In this document: piece after piece, positions 45,474 to 59,249 of the stretch
How the letters are laid out: each line of letters begins with the position of its first letter
How positions within the stretch are numbered: position 1 is the first letter of the stretch
From: Nepenthes gracilis
Lineage: Eukaryota > Streptophyta > Magnoliopsida > Caryophyllales > Nepenthaceae
Assembly (NCBI GenBank): GCA_033239525.1
Contig: BSYO01000024.1
Location: 5,727,991-5,791,990, forward strand
Length of the DNA: 64,000 bases
Reading direction: 5' to 3'
Translations under genes and position numbers: made by a program
The notes under the pieces: generated by a model
Databases searched by the model: none
What the model saw: only the letters and a program-made list of their open reading frames with translations
Told to the model about the DNA's origin: nothing

Positions 45474-47975
45474 TGTGACGGATTAGATAAAACTAAATAT
45501 TATCTAAACATAATGTTTGTCAAAATCTCAATGTAAATCACAATAATAATCACCGATACATATAAACCAAGCATGCATAGGATCCAAAAATATGCCATCA
45601 CATCAGTGGCTTCGATATCGACCTAAAAATATGATGTCGAACCTTTAGTAAGGAAAGATACTTGCAAAAATATCAATCCAATGTATACATGCATATCAAA
45701 TAATATTGCGGAAGCAAAAACACATTCCTAACAAACTTTTTCCAACCCGCACAATATGAAACATCCTATTTTACTTCCACAAAAATAACCATCTTGTTCA
45801 TGATCAAATATAAAACCAGTAGCTTTAGACAACACAAAAAGACCACATGGGCTAACAATATCGCCTAAAAAGCCATAATACATCAAAATCCATGTCTAAA
45901 AATTAAACTAACTAATCTACAATAAATAAAATGACATAAACCTATTCAAAATACAACAATACCTAAATATCAGAACCAACAAGCCTAAAATCTTTCAAAT
46001 CTCCAATCTTGCTCGTCCGGGAAGAACTCTTACATCTCTTACTTATTTGAAGATTTATAAAAATAGTAAGAAAGTGAGTCAAATGTTTAGTAATGTATAA
46101 ATATAAATAAGAAAAAAATACAATGTACTTAAAATAAATCAAAGAAATGGAATATGATCATAATATAGATATATAAGTATAAAACATGATCAAATATATT
46201 TTTGAAATATATTTAACTTTCCATATTTTATATCTAATTCCTTTAATTTCTAAAACATGTAAAAATTTATTTATATTTAGGGTCAGGGCTAATAAGTCTT
46301 ACTAGCTAACGGAGTAGTCAAACGAGGAACGAAATATGTATGCTTTCATATATTCTAAGGCTCTATCCACGCAATTTAATGCCCCGAAATGAGCGTTATA
46401 CCTTTAACTCGATATATGGGGCCATAGTCCTTGTTGCCACCAAAAGTTTTTTCATGGCCCAGGGGTATTTCTCGATCTACTACTATAATATCATAAGGTA
46501 TGCCAGGGAATATCACCCTCTGAAATAAAATTTTTGGTCCAATTTCTTATTTTTTTCATATTTCATTTCAAAATTCAACATAAATTGACATAGTCCTTTT
46601 TCCTTGATTTTCTCACTCCATGAGAAAATACTAATAATAGATAACAAACTATAGAGTTTCAAATTACTTGATACAGATACATATTTCATATCCTTGTGAA
46701 CTTATACAGATATATATTTTTATATTCATGTGGACTTAAATTTTAAACTTTAACAGATACTTTTTCCCGAATAACAGATGAACATAAAATTATGAACTTC
46801 ATAAAACATATAACTTTTCGTCATAAACAAATGAACAGATAACCATAAACCTTATAGATAATTTAATAAATTTATCGTATTAACATCAATAAACCATAAA
46901 TCATAATTTTTAAATTCTGATTATGTAGAAACTTTGGTCATATTTGCAAATATAAAATAGAAACCAAATGCTAAAAAATAACATGCAAATCATGATACAT
47001 TTAACCCCCCAAATTTTCATAAACTAAATTCAAATTTATGGTCCGGGGTTTCAAACAACGTCAAGAATTCTTGGAAAAATATGAAAAATGGGCGATTTTT
47101 ACAATATCGGTCCATATACTTAACATACAGGATGTTTCGAGAAGAAAATTCGAACATTTAAAGGACTTAACATAGTTACCCGAACATATGAAGCATCATA
47201 TACGAAATACAAGCGATAGAACATCATAATACCCAAAATCATGACATGCATGTGTTAGGGTTTCCAATTTAACATAATAGTTTATTTAAACTTCGAAATC
47301 GGACGAGAAATCAACATGTATATACGTTTTTCACACATATACTTCAAAATTGAAAAGTAAATTGATATATATGCACATTTAACACATGAATACTTCAAAA
47401 TCTAAACTTGAACGGGCATTTGAATAAGGATATCCAGAAGGAACAGTAAGAAACGAGCAAAAAGAGAAAGAAAAGTATAGGAGTATACTTACCTCGACCC
47501 GATCTATAAGTTTCTCAACTAGCTCCACTCTAAAAACGGACCTGAGAGCCTCAATCTCCTCTTCTCTTTCATCATGACATGCTCTCTCTCTCTCTCTCCT
47601 ATCTTTCATCTTCTCAACAAAAATGACAGAAAACTAAATGCGCAGCTTTAAATACTCAAACTGGCACTCGAGCGCTAGTCGGGCACAGCAACACTAGAAA
47701 TTGGCTCAAGTGTGCCTCGGGAATGTTTTGGGTGCACCTATACTTAAAATTGTGCCTCCGATTGAGCTCAAGCGAGTATCGGGCACAGGGATTCTGTTTT
47801 CCGCACTCGAGCCTGTATCAGGCCTGCGACAGGCCCACATTCAATCGATCCCGTTTTTTACTCCTTTAACCTAATTTTTCATATCTTTTGACCTTAATTT
47901 TGATTATATTAACTTAATTAACTATGATTAACATAATTTGAAAATTGAAACCTTATAATCTCACTCACCACTCAT
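45474..47975 (-). mobile_element. Solo LTR E inserted in element C
   Basis: This AT-rich 2.5-kb block interrupts the more GC-rich DNA of element C. It starts TGTGACGG like the LTR of element D and ends about CTTATAATCTCA, which resembles the D end in weakened form. On the minus strand a TATA-like TATTTAAA (47647-47654) precedes a GA-rich stretch that would be the transcript start. I could not find a convincing TSD and the right end is uncertain by several bases. Confidence 0.6.
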
Positions 47976-48848
47976 GCCTATCAGGTTAAGGAGTCGCTGC
48001 TGGCTAGTCCAAGACTCATCCCCGAGCATAGCAATCCGGGTTAGGGCCTGGGGTGGGTGTTTGAGAGCCTTTCTACCCTGGCCTCGGACTTAGACAGAGC
48101 CTGATTTAGGTAGTTGGCTCGTCCCTGACTTTAGAGAGCCTCGCCAACGGCAACACTAACCCTCCGCTCCATCTTCTCTCTGTCAATGTGGTCTTGTAGA
48201 AGGCAAGCAACCTCCTGCCCCAGAAAGCAGACATTCTCCTCCAATCTACGGAGCACCCCTACAATAGCGAAAGAGAGGGACCAATCAATCTGGTGAGAGA
48301 GCCACTAAGAAGCACAACAACAAATGGGAAAAATTTGCAAAATCTTACCTCACAGCCAGGAAGATGAAAAAATCCAACAGACTCAAGGCTAGGAGGTCCC
48401 CTTAGAACCTCCCCGATACTCCGGAGCACAAGCAGTTGGGAAAAATTCAGCGCCTCCAGCAATGATGCTCTCTAAAATGGCAGCACCCATCTCCCCCAAT
48501 GATCGGTCATCGTCACTACTCCCCTTTGTCGAAGACACAAAAGTGGAGGAGGGTGGCATCTCCGATGAGGAAGCGATAGGAATGGGGATGCCGGCAACAT
48601 CATGGTATGAAAGCGCCAAGAAGGCGGCAGAGAACTACCCAATGAACGCCTTCAGAGAAAGAAATAAAGGTACACACCAAGCAAAAGGAATGATGAAAGA
48701 AGGGACTGATGCAATGCTTATATAGTAAGTCCCTGGGGTGCTAAAGGTCCTTGTCACCATAATGATAGCGACATGTGCCCTCACCCTAGCGCGATGCAAC
48801 GCATCATTTCCCATGTGTCATTATGAGCCATTGTGGCAGCCATCATGT
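47976..48848 (-). pseudogene. Middle part of the antisense gene of element C
   Basis: The minus strand has an open stretch at 48389-48619 (ALSYHDVAGIPIPIASSS...). Beyond it a coiled-coil-like LEENVCFLGQEVACLLQDHI...KMERRVSVAVGEAL runs at about 48245-48130, followed by a stop. The gene is split from its start by element D and from its end by solo LTR E. Confidence 0.4.
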
Positions 48849-51569
48849 TGTGACGGAACGGATTATTCTCCATTGAATAACCTCCGTCAATGCCTAATCA
48901 CAACCTAAAGCCCATAATTAACCTATGGACTCTACAGTAAAAATCCGGCAGAGTTTAACGCAATTTAAAACCAAAATATACAACCCGTTTAAATATAATC
49001 CCGCACAAGCACACATCTATCAAAGGCTTAACTCAAAGCCTACAACACGCCACACAGGATCACAACATTGCCATATCATCCATGGCTCCAATATATACAA
49101 CCTACTATACCGGATCAGAGATGCCATCTAATGAAACCAAAATCAAAATATATATACAGATTACTTAAGCATAACTAGATCATCATACATACGGAAGCAT
49201 AATAAATCCATAAAAACAACAATAATGAGCCACGCTCAACACAAAGTGGTCATCAATATCCGATCCAACGATCACACGCCGTCGACCCAATCTCATCAAG
49301 CAAGTCTCTCCTTGAAACTATCTATGCGCGCCTAAGTGTTCTCATCCGAAAGGAAAACATCAATCGCAAGAGTGAGCCAATAGCTCAAAGAATGAAATCA
49401 TAAACACCCTCCAAGACACGTACAAGAACTCAAACGAGAGGGGATACACACACTCTCCAATCAAGGAACAGGACAGGGAATGGGAAGCAACTGGGATCAC
49501 TCGATCCCTACAGTTCTCACGATCACATGGATTTGTCATTCTTCTGATTCATTTGGATTTTCACTGCTCATCTTGAATCATTGGGTTCATACTGTTCTCA
49601 TCACATGGTTAATCTTGAATCACTTGATTCATCGTTTGGATATTATTCACTTTCATTATTATATCATCTTAGTAGATCGTACTAACCAACGATGGAGAAG
49701 AGGACGGGAATGTGTTCGCTACACATTCTAAAGCCACGGCTACTACTTTGGCCGGTAGCACACGACCCTCGGTTGCATCCATTCGACAACTACATCTCAA
49801 TATGTAGTGTCGACACACCCCACACCCCGGGGTCCGTGGCAATCCTCGTCCTTCCACGTACACCACTGACATCACCCGCTCACACGAGGCCGGAATACGT
49901 GGCCAAGTATCCTCGGGTTCCCACCACGATGGACATGGTACACTAAAGAACACTACCCATATGACTCGGGGTCCTAGTTTCGTGGTTAGGTTCGACACTG
50001 AGAGGAAAAATCCACATTTGCCATACACAATCGAATCTCGGGAAACCTCATTCCCATCACAATCATCTCCAACCGGGAGATTACATCATCAATCACATCT
50101 CCAAGAGATCATATCATCACAAGCACAATGTGGACTCCCTTCCATTCACATCACGGTTCCGATATCCAATGGGACTCCATTCCCTTATTCACAATCGATG
50201 GGACTCAATTCCCTTATTCACAACGAGTCATCACAAGTTCAATTCCACTTCCTACGGGAAGTTCCTTTAATCACGACAATCAATCCCAAATCCTCAAGAG
50301 AGATTAGATTTCATACCTCGACGATCACATATCATTTTGGAACCTCAGGACTCATGGATTCACGTTCGGGGTTTACATTTACGTTTAATCATTTAAACGT
50401 TACTTTCATTACAATTATGATCGCATATCACGTTGCATTTCTCATTTCGTTTTGGGTGAACATTATCGGATTACTCTTTGAACACCCGGACGTCACCCGG
50501 TTCAATACTTGGAAATCGGACGTCCGGTGGATTCGCACGTACAAGATTACACATTTGGGGTTCGATTTACTTGTCACGAGGGTGGAAGTATGCAACTTCC
50601 CATTCATTTCCGGATTATCGACAATGGGACACTATCGAGGCTCCCGGATGCGAACGGGTCAAAGAGAATCCGGTCGATATATACATACAATTGGGGTACG
50701 GGTATTCGTATTCTAGGATCACATCATCATTTTACGAAGGTGACAACGCGCGATCATCACCTTCCGGCGGGTGAACAAGAAAGCGCCCCTTTGGAGGGCC
50801 CGGAGGCCGCGAACGGGTCCAAACGTGCGAGATCGACCCGCGCCGACATATGTTCATATTTGGGACGTGGGCTTTCCAATTTTGAGGTCAATTTCATGAT
50901 ACGAGGCCGGGAAATGGGAAACCCCAAAATCCCGTAGCTTAGGTTCCGGCGCAAATCACCCGCGAATCGGACACGAATCGGACAACTAACTACATTTTCA
51001 TGGACCTCAAGGCATGGGTTTTCAATATCCTAACATTCCCGTGGGTATCGACACAAAATACCCAAGAAAATACACAAAACATCGAAAGAGAACGAGAAGT
51101 GGGTATGAGAACAATGCCTCGACGCGTGCTTTCACCTTTATAGAATCGACTCCCGGGCTCGATCTCCTCTCTTCTCTCTCTAGGCGCGCCCCTCTCTCTC
51201 TCCTCAAAACCCTCGGCTGCTGAAAAAATGAGGGAGACGAACGCGCGGCGCAAATATATACTGCGCCGGCCGCTCGAGCGGCTGGCGAGCGGCCAGCGAG
51301 CGGCCGTGCTACTGCCGGCCACCGCTCGAGCGCCCCATCGAGCGGCTGGCGAGCGGCCAGCCACGGGCCGGTTCTGGTTCATCCGCTCGAGCCTCGGCTC
51401 GAGCGCCCAGCAGGCGCGAGCCTGCTGGCAAGGCTCCAGCAGCCCGGACCCGAGTAATTTCCCGATTTTTCTTCCGATATCAAACCTTAATCATCCCATG
51501 AGATTAGTATTAATCATTATCATCCTAATTACGTCATTAATATCGAATTCTTAAATTCGAAACCTCACA
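48849..51569 (-). repeat. 3' LTR of element D
   Basis: A 2721-bp repeat begins TGTGACGGAACGG and ends AACCTCACA. Its open frames, for example 49961-50716, recur in broken form in the partner and show no domain. A minus-strand TATA-like motif lies at about 51138. Residual GC-rich inverted motifs lie at 51240-51440. Confidence 0.9.
51240..51450. repeat. GC-rich palindrome cluster in the LTR of element D
   Basis: The words CCGCTCGAGCGG, GAGCGGCTGGCGAGCGGC and GGCTCGAGCG recur within 200 bp, giving several overlapping inverted repeats. The same block is unchanged at 56867-57077. Confidence 0.8.
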
Positions 51570-54375
51570 ATTCTCCCCCACTTATTAAAATTTCGTCCCC
51601 GAAATTTAACGAGCCTCAATTTCCCAACTCAATCCGACACTTCAATCGGATCACTGGAACCTCGAAAGAGATCGATCACTGGAACCTCAAACTTATTTAG
51701 AAATCTCTGGGCCACGGGCCCACAACGCTTACCCTGCGCACTCTGATCAATCCTCAAATCATTAAATTACGGCACAATCAAAACAATCTCCCAAAAAGTT
51801 GACAAGACTTTCCATTCTTGCCCAGATCTCAAAATTCCGATCACTTAGTAACCTCAAGATCCCGTTGGCATATCAACGAGCCAACTGACCAAAACCGAAT
51901 ACGATTCTAACTTCCAGAAGATCACGACATTCTAATACCCAAGTCATTTGGACTTACTCACGATTTAACTTCAGTGACTTCTATGAAACTTCAAAGACAA
52001 ACAAGTCCAAAACTCGCAAAGATCAATTTCCAACATTGATGCCCGACTTCGCAAGGAAGACACCGATGTTCACTTCTCAACCTTTAGACAAATCTAACCA
52101 CATGCAAGGCCATATGATCATCTTCCTATCTCCGAAGACAATACTCCTGAGTTTTCAAAAGAAAACCTCAATGGCCAATTTCCGACGTACACGTGGGAGG
52201 GTGACACTAATCCTGAACTCCTCCCCCACTTATCTCAAAGATATTACTTTCCACGAGAACTCATCGGACCCATTAGGGGGGTCAACTCAATGTCACGAAC
52301 ATCAATCACCCTATCCAATTAGATCAAAGATGATTGCACACACCATCGATATCCTTGAAATTCCCTGATTATCACATGAAGCTACTTCAACATCGACCCA
52401 GACATGGTCGAAAGATCATCCCATAAAACTTTATGAAACGCCATCGATCCTACAAAACCCAAACGGCGTTTCCTGAACTTACAGTGACCGTATCCTTGAC
52501 CAGGATACCGTCGGGGCTACAACTCCTATTGCTCCACAACGGTCCCATTACGACCCAGATCGATCTTAAAATTCATCAAGTCTTCACGACGGCTCACGGA
52601 CTATGCCCATCCATCCGCAAAGCCCGATCATCCAACATTAATCTCCTAGCCAATTTTGAAATTCGTGAACCACCTTATCGGTCCATCTATTTACCTCCGA
52701 AATATTCAACCATAGTACCAAAGCCGATACTTCCACGGCCCTACCTAAAATCCTCAACGGTTGGCATTGATTCGATATGACCTCGAATTACCGATCATAA
52801 GATAACTTTCGACCGACTCTTCCCTTTCGATAACATCCTCGATCAATTGATTTACAAGAAAGACGATATCAATTTCTTGATACCTCGATCAATTCAAACT
52901 CATGCTCCAAATCCCACAACCCGATTGTCGGATGTTATCTTTTACCAATTCGACCAAATTAGCAAAGTGGCCCACCGAACTACTATTAAGATCAGATCAT
53001 GGCTTAACACTTTAACTATCTCAAGTTTATACCCAAAATCGCACGATTCAATTACTAGGCAATCGACCCGATAACTTATCGACCGAAACCTTTAAACGCC
53101 ACGCCAAGTTTAGACGATTCAAGTTAACCCAACAAATCGTATCCACGAACTCCAAAAATATCACAACCGCGACACTACTTGCGGCGAACTTGGATCCTTG
53201 TTCCAAAATCTCTTCGGAAAAGCATTCATCCAAGATTCATCCGTGAATAGTCTCTTGCCATCTTTCTTTTCGCCTTCCGAATACTAGGTCGCTCTTGACA
53301 TTACTGCCAAGCCTAGGTTCTCCCGATGTTACACAATTTCAACCACAATTCCAACATGGGTTCGAATCCTCAAAACAACATCAGGTCACAATACTAAACC
53401 CCGTAAGCTCTCCTCCCGCCACTACAATGACATTAACACTGGGTTCATATCATAGGATCTCACGAACACCGATCCTTCTCACCGCCCGTCCATGACTAAA
53501 GGCATCCTTAAATCTCGCGATCCGACTATCCACAATTGAGACAGGCTTCCAAGAGTCTCATCGACGCTAAAATCAATTAAAGAAGCTTCCATAATGCATG
53601 GGACCATATTTCTTAATCCTCGAGACCCAAGATCTTTCTCACGTCAACCACCCGAGGTTAACTCTCTTCCTATCCTCGGGGGCAGCACGCCATGTCTTCT
53701 ATCGGACATGAGGTCACCGCAACGATATCTTAAACCTCAAATTCACATCTCGACCTCAAAAGGATCTGGACCTGCCAAGAAGTCCGGACACTCTAACATC
53801 TCCCACTCCAAAACAATCATGGAGTGTTAACCTAGGACTTCATATGGCCAACTAAACTCCACCCAAATTCATCACGCTCTCTCGACAACCCTTCAAGCAA
53901 AATACTAATCCAAGGACCTCAACCGAGAACCAATCAAATTTAAACCTCAAACCGAGATTAATTATCCAAGGCCTCGAATCAACCCTGATCAGTCCAAGGT
54001 CCCAATCAACACCGATCAAATTCAAACACTAAGGTGTCTCGACACACCATCTTTCTCTCTTCCTACGGTCGGCAACCCAATACTAGTAGCCCCCATTCAG
54101 GAGCCGCTACAAGTATTTTTCTTGAAACCGAAGCAATTCGGATCAGGCCACTCCTAGAACACAATCTAGGACGTATAGGCTAGACATCCGAACTAAGTCA
54201 CCGCTTCTAACTTAGTACTAACCTAAGTTCTGGGATCGGGGTAACCAAAACTACCCGGACTAACTTAGTCCTCACCTACCTTCATTGGCGAAAACAATCA
54301 ATCTTAATCAAACCTAAGCTTCCGCATACGATTCAGATCAAACCTAGGCATCTCTCTTATTCTCTGATACCAATT
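51570..54375 (-). other. Internal region of element D
   Basis: The purine tract is at 51570-51583 and the primer site at 54362-54375 (minus strand). Between them base composition is even and open frames are short (up to 115 codons on the plus strand at 52433-52780) without any motif I know. Confidence 0.7.
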
Positions 54376-57196
54376 TGTTTTAACGGATTATTCTCCATTG
54401 AATAACCTCCGTCAATGCCTAATCACAACCTAAAGCCCATAATTAACCTATGGACTCTACAGAAAATCCGGCAGAGTTTCCTCTGCAACTGGACGAAAAC
54501 CAAAATATACAACCTGTTTAAATATAATCCTGCACAAGCACACATCTATCAAAGGCTTAACTCAAAGCCTACAACACGCCACACAGGATCACAACATTGC
54601 CATATCATCCATGGCTCCAACAAAGATACAACCTACTAAATGGATCTAGAGAGATGCCATCTAATGAAACCAAAATCAAAATATATATAAGAAGCATAAC
54701 TAGATCATCATACATACGGAAGCATAATAAATCCATAAAAACAACAATAATGAGCCACGCTCAACACAAAGTGGCATTCAATATCCGATCCAACTCTATG
54801 TCCCGATCTTACGATCAAAGCCAATCTCATCAAGCAAGTCTCTCCTTGCCCTATCTACATGCGTCGCCTAAGTGTTTCATCATCCGAAAGGAAAAACATC
54901 AACTCGCAAGAGTGAGCCAATATCAAAGAAAATGAAATCATAAACACCTCTCCAAGACACGTACAAGAACTCAAACGAGAGGGGATACACACACTCTCCA
55001 ATGGGATCACTCGATACAGTTCTCACGATCACATGGATTTGTCATTCTTCTGATTCATTTGGATTTTCACTGCTCATCTTGAATCATTGGGTTCATACTG
55101 TTCTCATCACATGGTTAATCTTGAATCACTTGATTCATCGTTTGGATATTATTCACTTTCATTATTATATCATCTTTGCGGACCCCGGCTAGTAGATCGT
55201 ACTAACCAACGATGCGAGAGAACGAGGACAGGAATGTGTTCGCTACACATTCTAAAGCCACGGCTACTACTTTCGGTCGGTAGCACACGACCCTCGGTTG
55301 CATCCATGCAACAATCATCACCGACAACTACATCTCAATATGTAGTGTCGACACACCCCACACCCCGGGGTCTGCGGGCAATCCTCGTCCTTCCACAGTA
55401 GTTTCCTAAAGCGTACCACAGACATCACCCGCTCACACGAGCGGCCGGAATACGTGGCCAAGTATCCCTCGGGTTCCCACCACGATGGACATGGTACACT
55501 AAAGAACACTACCCATATGACTCAGGGTCCTAGTTTCAGGGTTAGGTTCGACACTTGGAGAGGAAAAATCCACATTTGCCATACACAATCGAATCTCGGG
55601 AAACCTCATTCCCATCACAATCATCTCCAACCGGGAGATTACATCATCAATCACATCTCCATCGAGGAGATCATATCATCACAAGCACAATGTGGACTCC
55701 CTTCCATTCACATCACGGTTCACGATATCCAATGGGACTCCAATTCCCTTATTCACAATCGGTGGGACTCAATTCCCTTATTCACAACGAGTCATCACAA
55801 GTTCAATTCCACTTCCTACGGGATCCAGTTCCCTTAATCACGACAATCAATCCCAAATCCTCAAGAGAGATTAGATTTCATACCTTTACGATCACATATC
55901 ATTTTGGAACCTCCGGGACTCATTCTTTTGCCCCCAGCACACGGATTCACGTTCGGGGTTTACATTTACGTTTAATCATTTAAACGTTACTTTCATTACA
56001 ATTATGATCGCATATCACGTTGCATTTCTCATTTCGTTTTGGGTGAACATTATCGGATTACTCTTTGGTACGGTTCAATACTTGGAAATCGGACGTCCGG
56101 TGGATTCGTACGTACATCTTGTACACAGGATTACACATTTGGGGTTCGATTTACTTGTCACGAGGGTGGAAGTATGCAACTTCCCATTCATTTCCGGATT
56201 ATCGACAATGGGACACTATCGAGGCTCCCGGATGCCACGAACGGGTCAAATCTTGCGAGATTCGGCATCCGGTCGATATATACATACAATTGGGGTACGG
56301 GTATTCGTATTCTAGGATCACATCATCATTTTACGAAGGTGACAACGCGCGATCATCACCTTCCGGCTCGGGTGAACAGTAACAGCGCCCCTTTGGAGGG
56401 CCCGGAGGCCGCGAACGGGTCCAAACGTGCGAGATCGGACCCGCGGCCGACATATGTTCATATTTGGGACGTGGGCTTTCCAATTTTGAGGTCAATTTCA
56501 TGATACGAGGCCGGGAAATGGGAAACCCCCAAAATCCCGTAGCTTAGGGTTCCGGCGCAAATCACCCGGGCGAATCGGACACGAATCGGACAACTAACTA
56601 CATTTTCATGGACCTCAAGGCATGGGTTTTCAATATCCTAACATTCCCCGTGGGTATCGACACAAAATACCCAACGAAAATACACAAAACATCGAAAGAG
56701 AACGAGAAGTGGGTATGAGAACACTTGCCTCGACGCGTGCTTTCACCTTTATACCTGGCTCTCGGACGGAATCGGACTCCCGGGCTCGATCTCCTCTCTT
56801 CTCTCTCTAGGCGCGCCCCTCTCTCTCTCCTCAAAACCCTCGGCTGCTGAAAAAATGAGGGAGACGAACGCGCGGCGCAAATATATACTGCGCCGGCCGC
56901 TCGAGCGGCTGGCGAGCGGCCAGCGAGCGGCCGTGCTACTGCCGGCCACCGCTCGAGCGCCCCATCGAGCGGCTGGCGAGCGGCCAGCCACGGGCCGGTT
57001 CTGGTTCATCCGCTCGAGCCTCGGCTCGAGCGCCCAGCAGGCGCGAGCCTGCTGGCAAGGCTCCAGCAGCCCGGACCCGAGTAATTTCCCGATTTTTCTT
57101 CCGATATCAAACCTTAATCATCCCATGAGATTAGTATTAATCATTATCATCCTAATTACGTCATTAATATCGAATTCTTAAATTCGAAACCTCACA
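54376..57196 (-). repeat. 5' LTR of element D
   Basis: A 2821-bp repeat begins TGTTTTAACGG and ends AACCTCACA. Its last roughly 350 bp are identical to the partner without a gap; the rest is identical in long stretches broken by short clusters of differences. Confidence 0.9.
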
Positions 57197-57201
57197 CATG
57201 T

Positions 57202-59249
57202 CGCCTCCATAATCAAAGCATTTAGATGCTTTGATTGATGTGATGGCTACAAGGCCCCCAAAGACGGCTCCTAGAAGCGCTGGTCATAACTCGCCTACCA
57301 ACAAGTGATAGTTCTTAATGGCAACACCAAGAGAATGCCACGTGATGATGGCCCACGGAATGGATGACCTTGAACATGGGTTCACCGGCACCTCCTCGTC
57401 CAAGCGCCAAGAAAAGAGGCAAAGGGCCAAATCAAGATCAAGGCATCCAAGGTTTCTCTTGTCCTGGCAGTAGAGACCAGAATCGTAGAGAATAGAAAAA
57501 TAAAGTACTCCCACTAGTCAAAGCCGACAGTGGTGCATGAGCCGCGAAACAAGGGAGGTCCCAAACATTCTTGGCACAAAGATCTGGAGCCTCCAAAAAG
57601 ATTACTCTCCAGCAGAGAACGATGTGAAGAGTCGTAAGCTAACCAAAACCAGGCCCATGATTTTCCCCCAATCTCAAGCATCCGATTGACAAGTCAACTA
57701 GCCGAGACCAGCTCCCCCATGGCCTGTCTTCTAGCGATGTGATCCGATCCAAAGCCTGAGAGCTCTTGGGACCTCGATTTGCTCTCGAACAGCTCGCAAC
57801 CGCTGGAGTTAGCCCACTACTGACCTCGAGACACCTTGGCTGCAGTAGTGCCAGATCGACCATCCATTGCCTCGAAGGCGGCACTCACTCAAAGGACGTG
57901 AGCAACTTTGTCATCTAGGTGAGGATGGCACCCCCAGGCATGCTGCTTCTCAGATGTAATCAGCCAATCGTTTCCGACTTGGCTACTCTGGGGCTAATCC
58001 GATTCCCCATCCCCTAACTAGGCGTCAAGGCAGACGACCACACGTAAGATCCCCACAAAATTGAATTACTGAGTCAGCGGATGACTAGTAGGTCACGACT
58101 ATGTGTAAGCATTCTAGCCACCAAAAATTATACAACAAAGTCAAATGTCAGGAGACAAAAGGTAAGGGAAATAGCAAAAGTTTTAAGGTTCCATTCATTA
58201 GTTTCATTTACAAAGTATAAAGCTTACATCAACTGGCATACATGATAGAAAAGAAAAAAAAGGAGCACATGGGATAGATACCTAGCGGCACCGGCCTGTA
58301 AAATCGGTTTTGGAAGGACACTAGTGATTGAAGTGCCCAACAGTTATTCGCAAGCACCACAGGAGAAGAAAGGGAAGCCATTCCTGAATGAGGCAAGGGG
58401 CGAGATGCCACCACCCTCACAGGGAAGGCCTCCCGATAGGAAATCCACCGTCTAAGCCAACCATAGCCTATGAGGGTAAACCCCGACCCATAACGGAGAC
58501 TACGGTCCGACCACGGCAGAACTCCAGAAGCACCCCCTCTAGCAAGCTTCGCAAGCAACCCTCCAACAAAAGGAACCGAAGACCAAGCGCTACCCCTCGA
58601 GCCAAGGTGGTGTAGCAGAACATTTGCACTTCAAAGTTCCTTCAGTGGCTTCTCTGTCAGACACCAGCATGGAGGAGGAACATGGCAGCGGCCCGAAAAT
58701 CGAGCCACCCCCATCACAACAGGGAAACAACCCTAGAAGGAAATAACGACAAGTTTTAACCGTAACTTCCAACCTCCTAAGACTTCCGCCGACCTCAAAC
58801 GACAGCAACGAGGACTCTAGGTAAGCTCTAAGTGCAACTTTAGGCCCAAATAGACTTCCACCGGTCCTCCACCATGGTGGCCTGGGACCCTCTCCTTGTT
58901 CGATTGCTCGCATCACTTGGTTGAGGGAAAGGTGATTCATGGCATGGAGTATGGAGGGTCCCCATATTAATAGCCAGAGTAGGGATCAATGAAACCATTA
59001 ATTCGAAAGGTCATGTCCACAGCGCCATCAGCAGGAGGTCAGCACCAGGCCTTGAAGCTACCTAGAATCTTTCCAGGTAAAGCTTAGCTTAGATGACGCT
59101 TTGCATGAAAAGAAGCAAAAAACACCAAAGAGGAAAGCCTCGAAAGGAAACGTCTGGGAAAGGAGCATGCAAGCTAACCCATGCAAAGACATCCCATCAC
59201 AGTACATATCGGGAATTGGTGAAGCTAGTTTTCTAGCATGGGGGGCTAA
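57202..59249 (-). pseudogene. Start of the antisense gene and 3' tail of element C
   Basis: The minus strand has scattered open pieces (58590-58940 starting MNHLSLNQVMRAIEQGEG, 57639-57884, 57284-57514) in different frames. The position matches the antisense genes of elements A and B, but I see no clear GY-x-YE motif, so the homology rests mainly on position. The purine tract lies at 59238-59249. Confidence 0.4.

Larger units (their letters stand above)
48849..57196 (-). mobile_element. Element D: LTR retrotransposon with very long LTRs and no recognised pol
   Basis: LTRs 48849-51569 and 54376-57196 flank 2.8 kb. The TSD CATGT is perfect (48844-48848 and 57197-57201). On the minus strand the primer site ATTGGTATCAGAGA (tRNA-Met type) follows the 5' LTR (54376-57196), and the purine tract AAGTGGGGGAGAAT precedes the 3' LTR. 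The internal part is too short for gag-pol and no domain is seen in either strand, so it is a non-autonomous (LARD-type) element. Leader similarity suggests it is related to the element at the right edge of the window. Confidence 0.9.

Noticed and set aside
49961..50716. 251-codon open frame in the LTR of element D
   Set aside because: It lies wholly in an LTR, is broken in the partner LTR at 55500-56315, and shows no domain.
51228..51554. 108-codon frame identical at 56855-57181
   Set aside because: Identity reflects LTR duplication. The composition follows the GC-rich palindrome cluster, not a protein.
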